From assembly GCF_002934625.1 (NCBI RefSeq), contig NZ_PTJD01000010.1:1-64000 (forward strand): a DNA stretch of 64,000 nt. Direction: 5' to 3'. The stretch comes from Kineococcus xinjiangensis (GTDB lineage Bacteria; Actinomycetota; Actinomycetes; Actinomycetales; Kineococcaceae). Of this stretch, positions 44,946 through 53,841 are shown one piece after another (the first letter of the stretch is position 1; each line of letters starts with the position of its first letter). The notes beneath the pieces were generated by a model. It did no database searches, was not told the DNA's origin, and saw nothing but the letters and a program-made list of their open reading frames with translations. The position numbers and the translations under genes were made by a program.

Positions 44946-45752
44946 GTGGCCGACCTGGGGATCGTCCCGGTCCAGCCGACGCTCGGTCCGGACGGCGACG
45001 CGCGCCCGGGCGAGGCCGTGCCCGTCACTGCGACCACCGCGGTGCCCGTCGCTGCGACCACCGTGCAGCGGGCCGCCGAGGCCGCGGCCACCGCCGAGCG
45101 CCGCCGCATCGCCCGCGAGCTGCACGACTCCGTCAGCCAGGCCCTCTTCGTCCTGCACCGCCGCGCGGAGGTCGTCGAGCGGGCCCTCGACGCCGGCGAC
45201 GAGACGACGCTGCGGGCTGCCGCCGCCGGCCTGCGGGAGGTGTCGCAGCAGGCCATCGACGAGCTGCGCGCCGTGCTGGGGGACCTGCGCTCGGCCGAGG
45301 CGCCGGCCCAGGGCTTCGGGGCCGCCCTGAGCGCGCTGGCCCGCTGGGTGCGCGACACCCACGAGCTGCCGGTGCTGGTCGAGGTCGGCGCCGACGCCGA
45401 CGCGGCCGTGGCGGGGCTCGGCCCCGAGGCCGCCCGGCACCTGCAGCGGCTCGTGGGGGAGGCCCTGCACAACACCGTCAAGCACGCCCGTGCCTCCGGG
45501 GTCCTGGTGCACGCCGCGGTCGAGCACGGCGGCCCCGGGCGCTGCCTGGTCGTGGGGGTCAGCGACGACGGCTGCGGGTTCCCGGAGCCCGCCCGGCCGG
45601 ACCCGGCCGAGACCGCCGCCGGGCGGGGCCACGGGCAGCAGACGATGCGGGAGCGGGCCCGGCTGTGCGGGGGGCACCTCGCCGTGGACAGCGCAGCGGG
45701 GGAGGGGACCCGCGTCGTGGTGCGGATCCCCCTGCCTGGCGAGGGCCGCTGA
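44946..45752 (+). CDS. Soluble NarL-family histidine kinase
   Basis: 268 residues with no membrane segment. After a ~45-residue disordered N-terminus comes the HisKA_3 dimerisation domain with ERRRIARELHDSVSQALF (His60) and an HATPase domain (LVGEALHNTVKHARA, VSDDGCGFP, GRGHGQQTMRERA). There is no evident sensor domain, so its input may be a protein partner. It is divergent from the membrane kinase that lacks the His (66 bp between starts) and convergent with the ABC permease. It could supply phosphoryl groups to the same response regulator. Confidence 0.9.
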   Translation: MADLGIVPVQPTLGPDGDARPGEAVPVTATTAVPVAATTVQRAAEAAATAERRRIARELHDSVSQALFVLHRRAEVVERALDAGDETTLRAAAAGLREVSQQAIDELRAVLGDLRSAEAPAQGFGAALSALARWVRDTHELPVLVEVGADADAAVAGLGPEAARHLQRLVGEALHNTVKHARASGVLVHAAVEHGGPGRCLVVGVSDDGCGFPEPARPDPAETAAGRGHGQQTMRERARLCGGHLAVDSAAGEGTRVVVRIPLPGEGR

Positions 45753-45776
45753 GGGCCCCGGCTCACTGCACCCGGC

Positions 45777-48308
45777 TCACTGCGCCGTGGCGAGGGCGCG
45801 CAGCACCGGCATCCGGGAGGCCCGGTGCGCCGGCCACGCCGCCGCCAGCACGCCCACCAGCGCGGACACCGCGAGGAGGACCGCGAGCCTGCCGCCGGGC
45901 ACGGCCAGCTCGTCGATGCCCTGCCCGTCCAGCACCGACACCAGGCCGACGCCGAACACCAGCCCCAGCCCGAGGCCGAGGACCGCGCCGAACAGGGCGA
46001 TGAGGACCGCCTCCAGCCGGATCGTGCGGCGCAGCTGCCGCCGCGCCATGCCCACCGCCCGGAGCAGGCCGACCTCGCGGGTCCGCTCCAGCACCGACAG
46101 GGCGAGGGTGTTCACGATGCCGAGCACCGCGATCAGCACCGACAGGACGAGCATGGCGTTGATGATCATCAGGAGCTGCGCGACCTGGCCCTGCTGCTCC
46201 TGCACGAACTCGCCCATGTCCTTCACCGAGACGATCGGGTGGTCGGCCACCACGGCCTCGACGGCCTCCCGCACGGCCCCGGCGCCGGCGCCCTCGGCCA
46301 GCTGCACGAACACCCACCGGTCCAGCGGCTCCCCACCCAGCTCCCCGAGCGTCGCCAGCGGCAGCAGCGCCGGCCCCACCGACGGGGCGGTCTCGTAGAT
46401 GCCGCGCAGCTCCAGCTCGCGCTGCTCGCCGTTGACCCCGCGCACGGCGACGGTCTCCCCGACCTCCCAGCCGCGGTCGCGGGCGAGGTCGGCGTCCACC
46501 AGGAGCTGGCCGTCGGCCGGCGCCCCGCCCTGCCCGGCGATGACGTCGAGGGCGAAGACGTCGTCGCCGGTCGTCTCGTCCACGCCGAACAGCATCGTCG
46601 GCTCGCCGTCGAGCTCGACGAACCCGAGGCGGGCGACCCCCACGGACGCCACCCCGTCCAGGCCGCGCACCTCCTCCGCGACCTGCGGGGAGAAGGGCTG
46701 GGTCACGGCGCTGGAGACGATGAAGTCGCTGCGCATCCGCTCCGCGACGGCCGAGCCGATGGAGGCGTTCGCGGACTGCCCGATGATGCTGAAGCCCGTC
46801 ACGAGCGCCACCCCGACCATGAGCGCCGAGGCCGTGGCGGCGGTGCGGCGCGGGTTGCGCAGGGCGTTCTCCCGCGCCAGCCGCCCCGCCGGCCCCCAGA
46901 TCCGGGGCAGGGCCGCGCCGGCGACCCGCAGGAACGGCCGGGCCAGCACCGGGCTCAGGGCGATCGCCGCGACCACCAGGGCGAGGGAGCCGAGCAGGAC
47001 GAGCGTGGCGGGGGCGTCGTCCAGGGCGGTGCCGGCGACCAGCGCGGTCCCGCCGGCGACGCCCAGCACCGCACCTGCCCGCGTGCGTCGCCGCAGGGAG
47101 CCGTCGGGCATGGCGTGGTCGTCGCGCAGGGCCGCGACCGGTGGGACCTTCGCGGCGCGCCGGGCGGGCAGGTAGGCGGCGAGGACGGTGACGAGCACGC
47201 CCACCGCGTAGGCCGCGACGACCGTGCGCGGCGCCACCACGAGGGAGCCGTCCAGCGTCAGGCCGACCCGCCCGAACGCCCAGCGCAGTCCCGCCGCCAC
47301 GGCCAGGCCCAGCAGCAGCCCCGCGGTCGAGCCGAGCACCGCCAGGACGAGCGCCTCGGCCAGGACGGACCCCGTCACCTGGCGCCGGCTCGCGCCCAGC
47401 GCACGCAGCAGCGCGAGCTCCCGCGTCCGCTGCGCGACGAGCATGGAGAAGGTGTTGAGGATGATGAAGCTGCCGACGAACAGCGCGATGCCGGCGAAGA
47501 CGAGCAGGAACACGTCGATGAAGCCGAGCGACTCCGCGAGCTGCTCGGTCCGCTTCTCGCTGGCCTCCTCGCGGGTGGCCACCGCCAAGCCCTCGCCGAG
47601 CGCCGCGTCCACGCGCTCGGCGAGCTCCTCGCGCCCGACGCCGTCGGCGGCCTGCACGCTCACGCCGTGGAACGTCCCCGGCGCGGCCAGCAGCTCCTGG
47701 GCGGTGGCGGTGTCGAAGGCCACCAGCGAGGCCCCGGCGAGGCCGCCGCTCTCCCCGAAGCGCAGGGTGCCGACCACGGTGGCGCTCAGGCGCGGGCCGG
47801 GGGTGAGCAGCTCCACGGTGTCGCCGATGCCGTAGCCGGTCCGCTCGGCGGTCGCCTCGTCGAGGACGACCTCGTCGCGGGCGGCGGGGGCGCGCCCGGC
47901 GGTCAGCGTCATGCCCAGGCCCTCGGCGGGGTCCCAGCCGGTGCCGATGCCCGGGGCGCCGCCGGTGGCCACGACCTTGCCGTCGGGGCCGATGACGTAG
48001 ACGCCCGGGGACTGCACGTACCCGGTGGCGGAGGCGACGCCGTCGACGGCGGCGATCTGCCCGGCGAGGGCGGCGTCCAGGGGCTGCGGCGGTGCGCCGC
48101 CGGGGGCGCCGGTGGGCTCGAAGGCCCGCTCGGCGCTGACGTCGACGTCGGCCGTGGTGCTCTCGAAGAGGGCGGTGAAGGTCCGCTCGAGCGTGTCGGT
48201 GAAGACGAGCGTGCCGGCCACGAACGCGACGCCGAGGACGACGGCGAGGCCGCTGAGGGCGAGGCGCACCTTGTGCGCGAGGAGGTTGCGCCAGACCACG
48301 CGCCGCAT
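45777..48308 (-). CDS. FtsX/MacB-type ABC permease, two FtsX units
   Basis: 843 residues. TM1 is near 15-35, then a large extracytoplasmic domain, an FtsX core with three helices (~265-425: FLLVFAGIALFVGSFIILNTF), a second TM group and extracytoplasmic domain, and a second FtsX core at the C-terminus (LLMIINAMLVLSVLIAVLGIVNTL). This duplicated architecture is typical of actinobacterial exporters linked to lipid, peptide or antimicrobial transport. The ATG overlaps the stop of the ATPase gene by one base (TGATG), so the two are one transporter. The neighbouring kinases and regulator suggest signal-controlled expression. Confidence 0.93.
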   Translation of the reverse strand: MRRVVWRNLLAHKVRLALSGLAVVLGVAFVAGTLVFTDTLERTFTALFESTTADVDVSAERAFEPTGAPGGAPPQPLDAALAGQIAAVDGVASATGYVQSPGVYVIGPDGKVVATGGAPGIGTGWDPAEGLGMTLTAGRAPAARDEVVLDEATAERTGYGIGDTVELLTPGPRLSATVVGTLRFGESGGLAGASLVAFDTATAQELLAAPGTFHGVSVQAADGVGREELAERVDAALGEGLAVATREEASEKRTEQLAESLGFIDVFLLVFAGIALFVGSFIILNTFSMLVAQRTRELALLRALGASRRQVTGSVLAEALVLAVLGSTAGLLLGLAVAAGLRWAFGRVGLTLDGSLVVAPRTVVAAYAVGVLVTVLAAYLPARRAAKVPPVAALRDDHAMPDGSLRRRTRAGAVLGVAGGTALVAGTALDDAPATLVLLGSLALVVAAIALSPVLARPFLRVAGAALPRIWGPAGRLARENALRNPRRTAATASALMVGVALVTGFSIIGQSANASIGSAVAERMRSDFIVSSAVTQPFSPQVAEEVRGLDGVASVGVARLGFVELDGEPTMLFGVDETTGDDVFALDVIAGQGGAPADGQLLVDADLARDRGWEVGETVAVRGVNGEQRELELRGIYETAPSVGPALLPLATLGELGGEPLDRWVFVQLAEGAGAGAVREAVEAVVADHPIVSVKDMGEFVQEQQGQVAQLLMIINAMLVLSVLIAVLGIVNTLALSVLERTREVGLLRAVGMARRQLRRTIRLEAVLIALFGAVLGLGLGLVFGVGLVSVLDGQGIDELAVPGGRLAVLLAVSALVGVLAAAWPAHRASRMPVLRALATAQ

Positions 48309-49093
48309 CACGCACCGCCGCGGGGGTCGAGGGCCTTCATCCGCTCCAGCACGCCGTCGGCGGAGGGGGCGGCGAGGGAGTCGACGACGCGGCCGTCGGC
48401 GAGGAAGAGCACCTCGTCGGCGTAGGAGGCGGCGACGGGGTCGTGGGTGACCATGACGACGGTCTGGCCCATCTCGCGCACCGAGCTGCGGAGGAAGCGC
48501 AGCACGTCCGCCCCGCTGCGGCTGTCCAGGTTGCCCGTCGGCTCGTCCGCGAAGACGATCTCCGGTCGCCCGGCGAGGGCGCGGGCGCAGGCGACGCGCT
48601 GCTGCTGCCCGCCGGACAGCTCCGACGGGCGGTGCGAGAGGCGGCCCTGGAGTCCGACGGCGTCGATCACGGTGTCGAGCCACTCCTGCTCCACCCGCCG
48701 GCCGGCGAGGTCGAGGGGGAGGGTGATGTTCTCCGCCGCGGTCAGGGTGGGGAGGAGGTTGAACGACTGGAACACGAAGCCGACGCTGTCGCGGCGCAGG
48801 GCGGTGAGGCGGGCGTCGCCGAGCCCGCTGAGCTCGACGTCACCGATCCAGGCCCGGCCGCTGGTCGCGGCGTCGAGCCCGGCCATGCAGTGCATCAGGG
48901 TGGACTTGCCGGAGCCCGACGGGCCCATGATCGCGGTGAACGCCCCCCGGGGGAACGCCACGTCGACCGCGTCGAGGGCCACGACCCGGGCCTCCCCGCG
49001 GCCGTAGACCTTGGTCAGCGACTCCGCGCGCGCCGCGACCGCGCTCGCCGTGCGCGCCGGGCCGGTGGTGCTCGTCTCCTGGACCGGGTTCAC
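48308..49093 (-). CDS. LolD/MacB-type ABC transporter ATPase
   Basis: The 261-residue ATPase has Walker A GPSGSGKST, Q-loop FVFQSFNLLP, signature LSGGQQQRVACARAL, Walker B IVFADEPTGNLD and switch VMVTHD. It starts at a GTG with a strong AGGAGGAGG upstream. A ~22-residue Ser/Thr/Ala-rich N-terminal extension precedes the core. It energises the downstream permease. The 180 bp upstream hold a terminator for the dehydrogenase gene plus the promoter. Confidence 0.95.
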   Translation of the reverse strand: MNPVQETSTTGPARTASAVAARAESLTKVYGRGEARVVALDAVDVAFPRGAFTAIMGPSGSGKSTLMHCMAGLDAATSGRAWIGDVELSGLGDARLTALRRDSVGFVFQSFNLLPTLTAAENITLPLDLAGRRVEQEWLDTVIDAVGLQGRLSHRPSELSGGQQQRVACARALAGRPEIVFADEPTGNLDSRSGADVLRFLRSSVREMGQTVVMVTHDPVAASYADEVLFLADGRVVDSLAAPSADGVLERMKALDPRGGA

Positions 49094-49213
49094 GGTCCGC
49101 CTCCTCCTGTCGGGGGCGGCACCGTTCGCCGCCGCTTCCGACGCTAGGGAGCCGGGTCAGGCCGCGGATCCTGCTGCGGAACCGCCCGTTCCCCTCCGCA
49201 GGGGGGAGGGACG

Positions 49214-49247
49214 CGAACGGCCTCCTCCCGAAGGAGGAGGCCGTTCG
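49214..49247 (-). terminator. Terminator of the dehydrogenase gene
   Basis: CGAACGGCCTCCTCC pairs perfectly with GGAGGAGGCCGTTCG around a CGAA tetraloop, 27 bases downstream of the stop at 49274. Confidence 0.8.
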
Positions 49248-49273
49248 TCGGCGGGGTCGTCCCCGGACCGGGG

Positions 49274-50362
49274 TCAGGGGTGCAGCAGCACCTTCAGCGC
49301 CCCGGAGGAGCGGTCGCCCAGCAGGGCGAGGGCCTCCTCCGCCTGCTCGATGCCGAACTCGTGGGTGACGATGACCGAGGGGTCGAGGATGCCCTGCTTG
49401 AAGGCGCGGACTGCGTAGGCCCAGGCGCGGGTCGGGGCGCCGAAGACGGTGAGGACGTGCACCTGGCTGGTCACCAGCTCCAGCGAGGACAGGTCGTCGG
49501 CGTCCTCGCCGGGGATGCCGGTGAGCACGACGCGGGCGCCGGGGCGGCCCAGGCGGGTGGCCAGCCGTGCGACACCGGGCGCGCCCGCGGCCTCGATGAC
49601 CGCGTCGAACGTGCCGAACAGCCCGTCCTCCTCGGCCGTGCCGGACACGCCGTAGTGGGCGGCGCCGCAGCGGCGGGCCAGCTCCTCGCGGGAGTCGTTG
49701 TGGTGCAGGACGGTGACCTCGGCCCCGGCGCCCTTGAGGAGCTGGGCGGCGAGCAGGCCGAGCGCGCCGGCGCCGATGACGGCGACCTTGCTGCCGACGG
49801 TGAGGTCGGCGAGGAGCACGGCCTCGGCGACGCAGGCGGCCGGCTCGATGCCCGCGGCGGCGCGCAGGTCGGCGTCGTCGGGGAGGACGTGCAGGAGGTT
49901 GGAGGGCAGGAGGAGGTAGTCGCTCCAGCCGCCGGGCAGCGTGAAGCCGGTCTCCTCGTAGTCGGTGGTGGAGCCGTCCACGTCGCCCTCGACCGAGGCG
50001 GGGTTGGCGCTCGAGGGCCGGATCCCCTCGCCGACGACGCGCTTGCCCACCAGCGCGGGGTCCACGCCCTCGCCCACGGCGGCCACCGTGCCGGACCACT
50101 CGTGCCCGGGTACGACCGGGTAGCGCACGAACTGCGCGGGCCGGGTGCCGGCGAGGACCTCGCGGTCGGAGCCGCAGATGCCGCACCAGGCGATGCGCAC
50201 GAGCACCTCGCAGGGGCCCGGGGCGGGGACGTCCACCGGGACGACGCTCAGGGATCCCGGTTCGGTGACGAGCACTGCGCGGCCCGTGCGTGCGGCGGCT
50301 CTCGTGCCGTTCGCGGCCTCCGGCGTGCTCACGTGGGTGGCCTTTTCGGCGATCATGGACAT
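49274..50362 (-). CDS. Medium-chain alcohol dehydrogenase lacking structural-zinc cysteines
   Basis: 362 residues from an ATG preceded by GGAGGGGG. The catalytic zinc ligands are present: CGICGSD, GHEWSG and the following acidic residue in KRVVGEG. The Rossmann loop is VAVIGAGALGLLAAQLL. The lobe that normally carries four closely spaced cysteines for structural zinc reads RPSSANPASVEGDVDGS and contains none. Polyol and threonine dehydrogenases are the nearest relatives, and a sugar-alcohol substrate is plausible. A LacI-like operator lies upstream, so it may belong to a sugar regulon. Confidence 0.88.
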   Translation of the reverse strand: MSMIAEKATHVSTPEAANGTRAAARTGRAVLVTEPGSLSVVPVDVPAPGPCEVLVRIAWCGICGSDREVLAGTRPAQFVRYPVVPGHEWSGTVAAVGEGVDPALVGKRVVGEGIRPSSANPASVEGDVDGSTTDYEETGFTLPGGWSDYLLLPSNLLHVLPDDADLRAAAGIEPAACVAEAVLLADLTVGSKVAVIGAGALGLLAAQLLKGAGAEVTVLHHNDSREELARRCGAAHYGVSGTAEEDGLFGTFDAVIEAAGAPGVARLATRLGRPGARVVLTGIPGEDADDLSSLELVTSQVHVLTVFGAPTRAWAYAVRAFKQGILDPSVIVTHEFGIEQAEEALALLGDRSSGALKVLLHP

Positions 50363-50442
50363 CCCGGTTCCCCCTCCGGCACGGCGCCGTGCCTGCTCTC
50401 CTGCGCAGCTCATGGTGCTGGCTCGCACACTCTAGGGCCTTC

Positions 50443-50456
50443 TGTTAACGCTCACA
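50443..50456. promoter_or_regulatory. LacI-operator-like site upstream of the dehydrogenase
   Basis: TGTTAACGCTCACA lies 81 bases upstream of the dehydrogenase ATG. Its complement TGTGAGCGTT-AACA shares ten bases with the site at 35829-35842. The rest of 50363-50609 contains no gene I can support. Confidence 0.35.
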
Positions 50457-50609
50457 TCGACCTCTCCACTTTCGGTCCAACGGAGATTCGCGTCGTGAGC
50501 CGGCGACTCCGCTCCGACCCGTCGACCACGCAGCGTGACGCGCCGACTGCTTCGAGCGTCCGTCGAGGGCGTCCGCCCGACGCTGCACGGCGTGCCGCGG
50601 CGCGGACGC

Positions 50610-50987
50610 TCAGCCGCCCGCCGGGCCCCGGCCCCCGTCCACCGGCCCGTCCGCGGGGTCCCGCCCCGCGAGGTCGTCGCGCACGAGCAGGCTCAGGTCG
50701 GCGTCGCCGTTGCGGTAGGCGGCCCGGCCGATGGCGTGCGCCCCCACCGGCGAGGTGATCAGCTGGAAGACCGCCACCAGCAGGATCGTCGCGCTGAGCC
50801 CGGCGCTGCGCGTGTCCAGCGCGGCACCCGCCAGCACCAGCAGCAGGCCCAGCACCGCCGGCTTCGTCTGCGCGTGCATCCGCGTCAGCGCGTCGGGGAA
50901 GCGCAGCAGCCCGATGCCCGCCAGCAGCGTCAGGCCCACCCCGCTGAGCAGCAGGACGGCCGCGAGGACGTCGAGGACCGCGCTCAC
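50610..50987 (-). CDS. mnhG: Na+/H+ antiporter subunit G
   Basis: 125 residues with three membrane helices and the family signature GIGLLRFPDALTRMHAQTKPAVLG. MnhG/MrpG is the small terminal subunit of the multisubunit Mrp antiporter. The GTG overlaps the mnhF stop (GTGA). Last gene of the operon; a hydrophilic tail (RDDLAGRDPADGP) extends it slightly beyond the usual length. Confidence 0.95.
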   Translation of the reverse strand: MSAVLDVLAAVLLLSGVGLTLLAGIGLLRFPDALTRMHAQTKPAVLGLLLVLAGAALDTRSAGLSATILLVAVFQLITSPVGAHAIGRAAYRNGDADLSLLVRDDLAGRDPADGPVDGGRGPAGG

Positions 50988-51247
50988 GGCTCCTCCCGCC
51001 GCTCCAGGAACCGGGCCGCCGTCACCGTGCCGGCGAACGCCAGCAGCGAGACCACCACGAGGATCCCGACGTAGCCCTCCTCGTCCGAGCGCGCCACCTG
51101 CACGGCGACCAGCCCCACCGCCACGAGCAGCAGGGTGTCCAGCGCGACCACCCGGTCGCTGGCCCTCGGCCCCTGCAGCAGCCGCACCGCCACCATCGCC
51201 CCCGCGAGGGCCAGCCCCGCCAGGCAGACGGCGTAGACGAAGATCAT
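50984..51247 (-). CDS. mnhF: Na+/H+ antiporter subunit F
   Basis: 87 residues, three helices, with the MrpF hallmark RLLQGPRASDRVVALDTLLLVAVG. Both ends overlap neighbours (ATGA with mnhE, GTGA with mnhG), so synthesis is coupled across the complex. Confidence 0.95.
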   Translation of the reverse strand: MIFVYAVCLAGLALAGAMVAVRLLQGPRASDRVVALDTLLLVAVGLVAVQVARSDEEGYVGILVVVSLLAFAGTVTAARFLERREEP

Positions 51248-51843
51248 CCCCGGGCCTCCCGTTCCGCTCGCCCGGCCCCCGGCCGGCCGCCGGCCTGCGC
51301 CAGGTCGATCCGCAGCGCCCGCGCCCCGTGCTCCTCCAGCGAGCGCGCGTGGCGGACCACGTCCTCGGCCGCGCCGGACCGGTCCTCCAGGTGCAGGACG
51401 TGCACCCAGATCCTCGGGCCCGCCTCGTCCACCTCCAGCGTCAGCGTCCCCGGTGTCAGGGTGATCGAGTTCGACACCAGCGACAGCAGCGCCCGGTCCC
51501 GGCAGCGCAGCGGCACCTCCACGACCGCAGGGCGCAGCCGCGACACCGGCCACAGGACCTGCCGAGCCACCTCGGCGGTGGCCACCACGAGGTCGCGCAC
51601 GAACCGCAGCGCGTACGTCAGGGTGGGCAGGGGCGCCGGCCACCGGAACGGCCCGTGCTCCACCGGCGGCGAGACGTGGAGGACGAACGCCCCCACCAGC
51701 AGCCCGCTCAGCACGTTCGCCCAGGACACGTCGCCCCACAGGGCCAGCCACACCACCAGCAGCCACGCCAGCCGCGGCAGGTTCCGCCGCCACGCGCCCG
51801 CCCGGCGCCCGGGTGCGGCCCCCGGCGCCTGCACCGCCGTCAC
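51244..51843 (-). CDS. mnhE: Na+/H+ antiporter subunit E
   Basis: 199 residues. Hydrophobic N-terminus (LAWLLVVWLALWGDVSWANVLSG), then the MrpE pattern FVRDLVVATAEVARQVLWP and SLVSNSITLTPGTLTLEVD. The C-terminal cytoplasmic domain ends in an Arg/Gly-rich tail. It is required for complex assembly in Mrp systems. It begins 13 bases after the mnhD stop. Confidence 0.95.
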   Translation of the reverse strand: MTAVQAPGAAPGRRAGAWRRNLPRLAWLLVVWLALWGDVSWANVLSGLLVGAFVLHVSPPVEHGPFRWPAPLPTLTYALRFVRDLVVATAEVARQVLWPVSRLRPAVVEVPLRCRDRALLSLVSNSITLTPGTLTLEVDEAGPRIWVHVLHLEDRSGAAEDVVRHARSLEEHGARALRIDLAQAGGRPGAGRAEREARG

Positions 51844-51856
51844 CGCGGCACCGCCG

Positions 51857-53419
51857 TCATCCCAGCACCGCCTCCACGTAGGGACCCGCCGCCAGCAGGT
51901 CCGCCGCGGCCCGCAGGCACAGCGCGTACAGCGGACCGCCCAGCACCGGGATCGCCAGGCCCACCAGCACCACCGCCGCGGTCGCCGCCGTCATCGTCGC
52001 CGGGACCGTGCGCACGCCCACCTGCACGGCGTCCTCCGGGTCCTCGTCCGGCACGACGTCGGAGGGGGAGCCCCAGAACGCCGAGCCCCAGATCAGCGCC
52101 ATCGAGTACAGCGTGAGCAGGCTCACCAGCACGGCCAGGCCCACGATCACCCACGAGCCCACCGCGCTGCCCGCCTGCAGCAGGGCCAGCTTCGCCAGGA
52201 ACCCCGAGAACGGCGGGATGCCCGCCAGGGACAGCGCGGGCAGCGCGAACAGCACCCCCAGCAGCGCCGAGCGGTGGGTGAGGCCGCTGATGCGGTCCAG
52301 CCGGCTCGTGCCCGTGCGCCGCTCGATCAGCCCCTCCACGCAGAACAGCGTCGTCTGGATCACGATGTGGTGGACCATGTAGAGCACGGCCCCGGCCACG
52401 CCCGCCACGGTGAAGAAGGCCAGCCCCATCACGATGAAGCCGATGTGGCTGACGATCGTGAACGACAGCACGCGCTTGATCTCGTTCTGCGCGATGGCCC
52501 CGAGGATGCCGACGAGCAGCGTCGCGCCCGCCAGCACCAGCAGCACCGGCCCCGTCACCGCCGTGTCGTCCGGGAAGATCAGCGTCTGCGTGCGGATGAT
52601 CGCGTAGACGCCGACCTTCGTCAGCAGGCCCGCGAAGACCGCCGTCACCGGCGCCGGCGCCACCGGGTAGGAGTCCGGCAGCCAGAAGTACAGCGGGAAC
52701 AGCGCCGCCTTGATCCCGAAGACCACGATCAGCAGCAGCGCCAGCGACAGCCGCACCCCGCCCGGCACCTCCGCCAGCGCCCCCCGCAGGTCCGCCATGT
52801 TCACCGTGCCCGTGGCGGCGTAGACCAGCCCGATGACGGTCACGAACAGCACCGAGGCCAGCAGCGACACGACGATGTACGTCATCGCCGAGCGGACCGC
52901 CGACGGGCCCGCCTGCAGCGTGATGAGCACGTAGCTGGCGGTCAGCATCACCTCGAACGCCACGAACAGGTTGAACAGGTCGCCGGTGAGGAAGGAGAAC
53001 GACACCCCCGAGGCCAGCACCAGGTACGCCGGGTGGAAGACCACCCGGACCCGGTCGCTGCGCTCGTCGGCGGCGTCCGCCACGCCCTGCCCGATCGCGT
53101 AGACCAGCACCACCATCAGGACGATCACCGAGACCAGCGTCAGCAGCGACGACAGCCGGTCGGCCACCAGCGAGATGCCGAACGGCGCGTCCCAGTTCCC
53201 CGCCTGCACGGCCAGCGGCCCGTCGGCGTCCGCCCGCAGCAGCAGCGCCGCCGCGTCCAGCGCCATCACCGGCAGCACCAGCAGCGGGATCGCGCGCTGG
53301 GTGCCCGCCCGGCGCAGCAGCAGCGCCAGCGCCGCCCCCAGCAGGGGCAGCAGCACGGGCAGGCCGACGAGGACCCCCGCGGGAACCGTCCGCGCCAGCC
53401 CCGTGAGCACGTCGGTCAC
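51857..53419 (-). CDS. mnhD: Na+/H+ antiporter subunit D
   Basis: 520 residues, about 14 helices, related to complex I NuoN/NuoM. The proton-channel region includes FVAFEVMLTASYVLI with the conserved glutamate, FGIKAALFPLYFWLPDSYP with the lysine and proline-broken helix, and the second lysine region AQNEIKRVLSFTIVSHIGF. With MnhA it forms the main ion-translocating core. The GTG overlaps the mnhC stop (GTGA). Confidence 0.96.
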   Translation of the reverse strand: MTDVLTGLARTVPAGVLVGLPVLLPLLGAALALLLRRAGTQRAIPLLVLPVMALDAAALLLRADADGPLAVQAGNWDAPFGISLVADRLSSLLTLVSVIVLMVVLVYAIGQGVADAADERSDRVRVVFHPAYLVLASGVSFSFLTGDLFNLFVAFEVMLTASYVLITLQAGPSAVRSAMTYIVVSLLASVLFVTVIGLVYAATGTVNMADLRGALAEVPGGVRLSLALLLIVVFGIKAALFPLYFWLPDSYPVAPAPVTAVFAGLLTKVGVYAIIRTQTLIFPDDTAVTGPVLLVLAGATLLVGILGAIAQNEIKRVLSFTIVSHIGFIVMGLAFFTVAGVAGAVLYMVHHIVIQTTLFCVEGLIERRTGTSRLDRISGLTHRSALLGVLFALPALSLAGIPPFSGFLAKLALLQAGSAVGSWVIVGLAVLVSLLTLYSMALIWGSAFWGSPSDVVPDEDPEDAVQVGVRTVPATMTAATAAVVLVGLAIPVLGGPLYALCLRAAADLLAAGPYVEAVLG

Positions 53420-53841
53420 GACGGACCCTCCTCGACGTGGTGCGCGATGCGCGAGTCCTCCGGGTCGTCCTGCACGACGTCGTCACGGGTGAGGGCGTAG
53501 CTGCGGTAGGCCACGGCCAGCAGCAGGGCGCTCACCGCGAAGGAGATGACGATCGCGGTCAGCGCCATCGCCTGCGGCAGCGGGTCGGCCATGCGCTCGG
53601 GGACGCTGCCGTCGTCGCCGATGAACGGGGCCGCCCCCGACAGCCCCCCCGCCACCAGCAGCAGCAGGTTCGCCGCGTGGGTGAGCAGCGCCAGCCCGAT
53701 CAGCACCCGGGTCAGGGGCCGCTGCAGCAGCAGGTACGTCCCCGTCGCGAACAGCACGCCCACGACCAGCGCCAGCACCAGGCTGGAGCCGGTCGGCGCC
53801 AGCACCGTGCCCTCCGCCGCGGCCCGCGCGAGCGCGCTCAC
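53416..53841 (-). CDS. mnhC: Na+/H+ antiporter subunit C
   Basis: 141 residues, three helices, NuoK-like: TGTYLLLQRPLTRVLIGLALLTHAANLLLL and DPLPQAMALTAIVISFAVSAL. Starts are coupled by GTGA overlaps on both sides. The acidic C-terminal tail (DDVVQDDPEDSRIAHHVEEG) is longer than in minimal homologues. Confidence 0.95.
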   Translation of the reverse strand: MSALARAAAEGTVLAPTGSSLVLALVVGVLFATGTYLLLQRPLTRVLIGLALLTHAANLLLLVAGGLSGAAPFIGDDGSVPERMADPLPQAMALTAIVISFAVSALLLAVAYRSYALTRDDVVQDDPEDSRIAHHVEEGPS

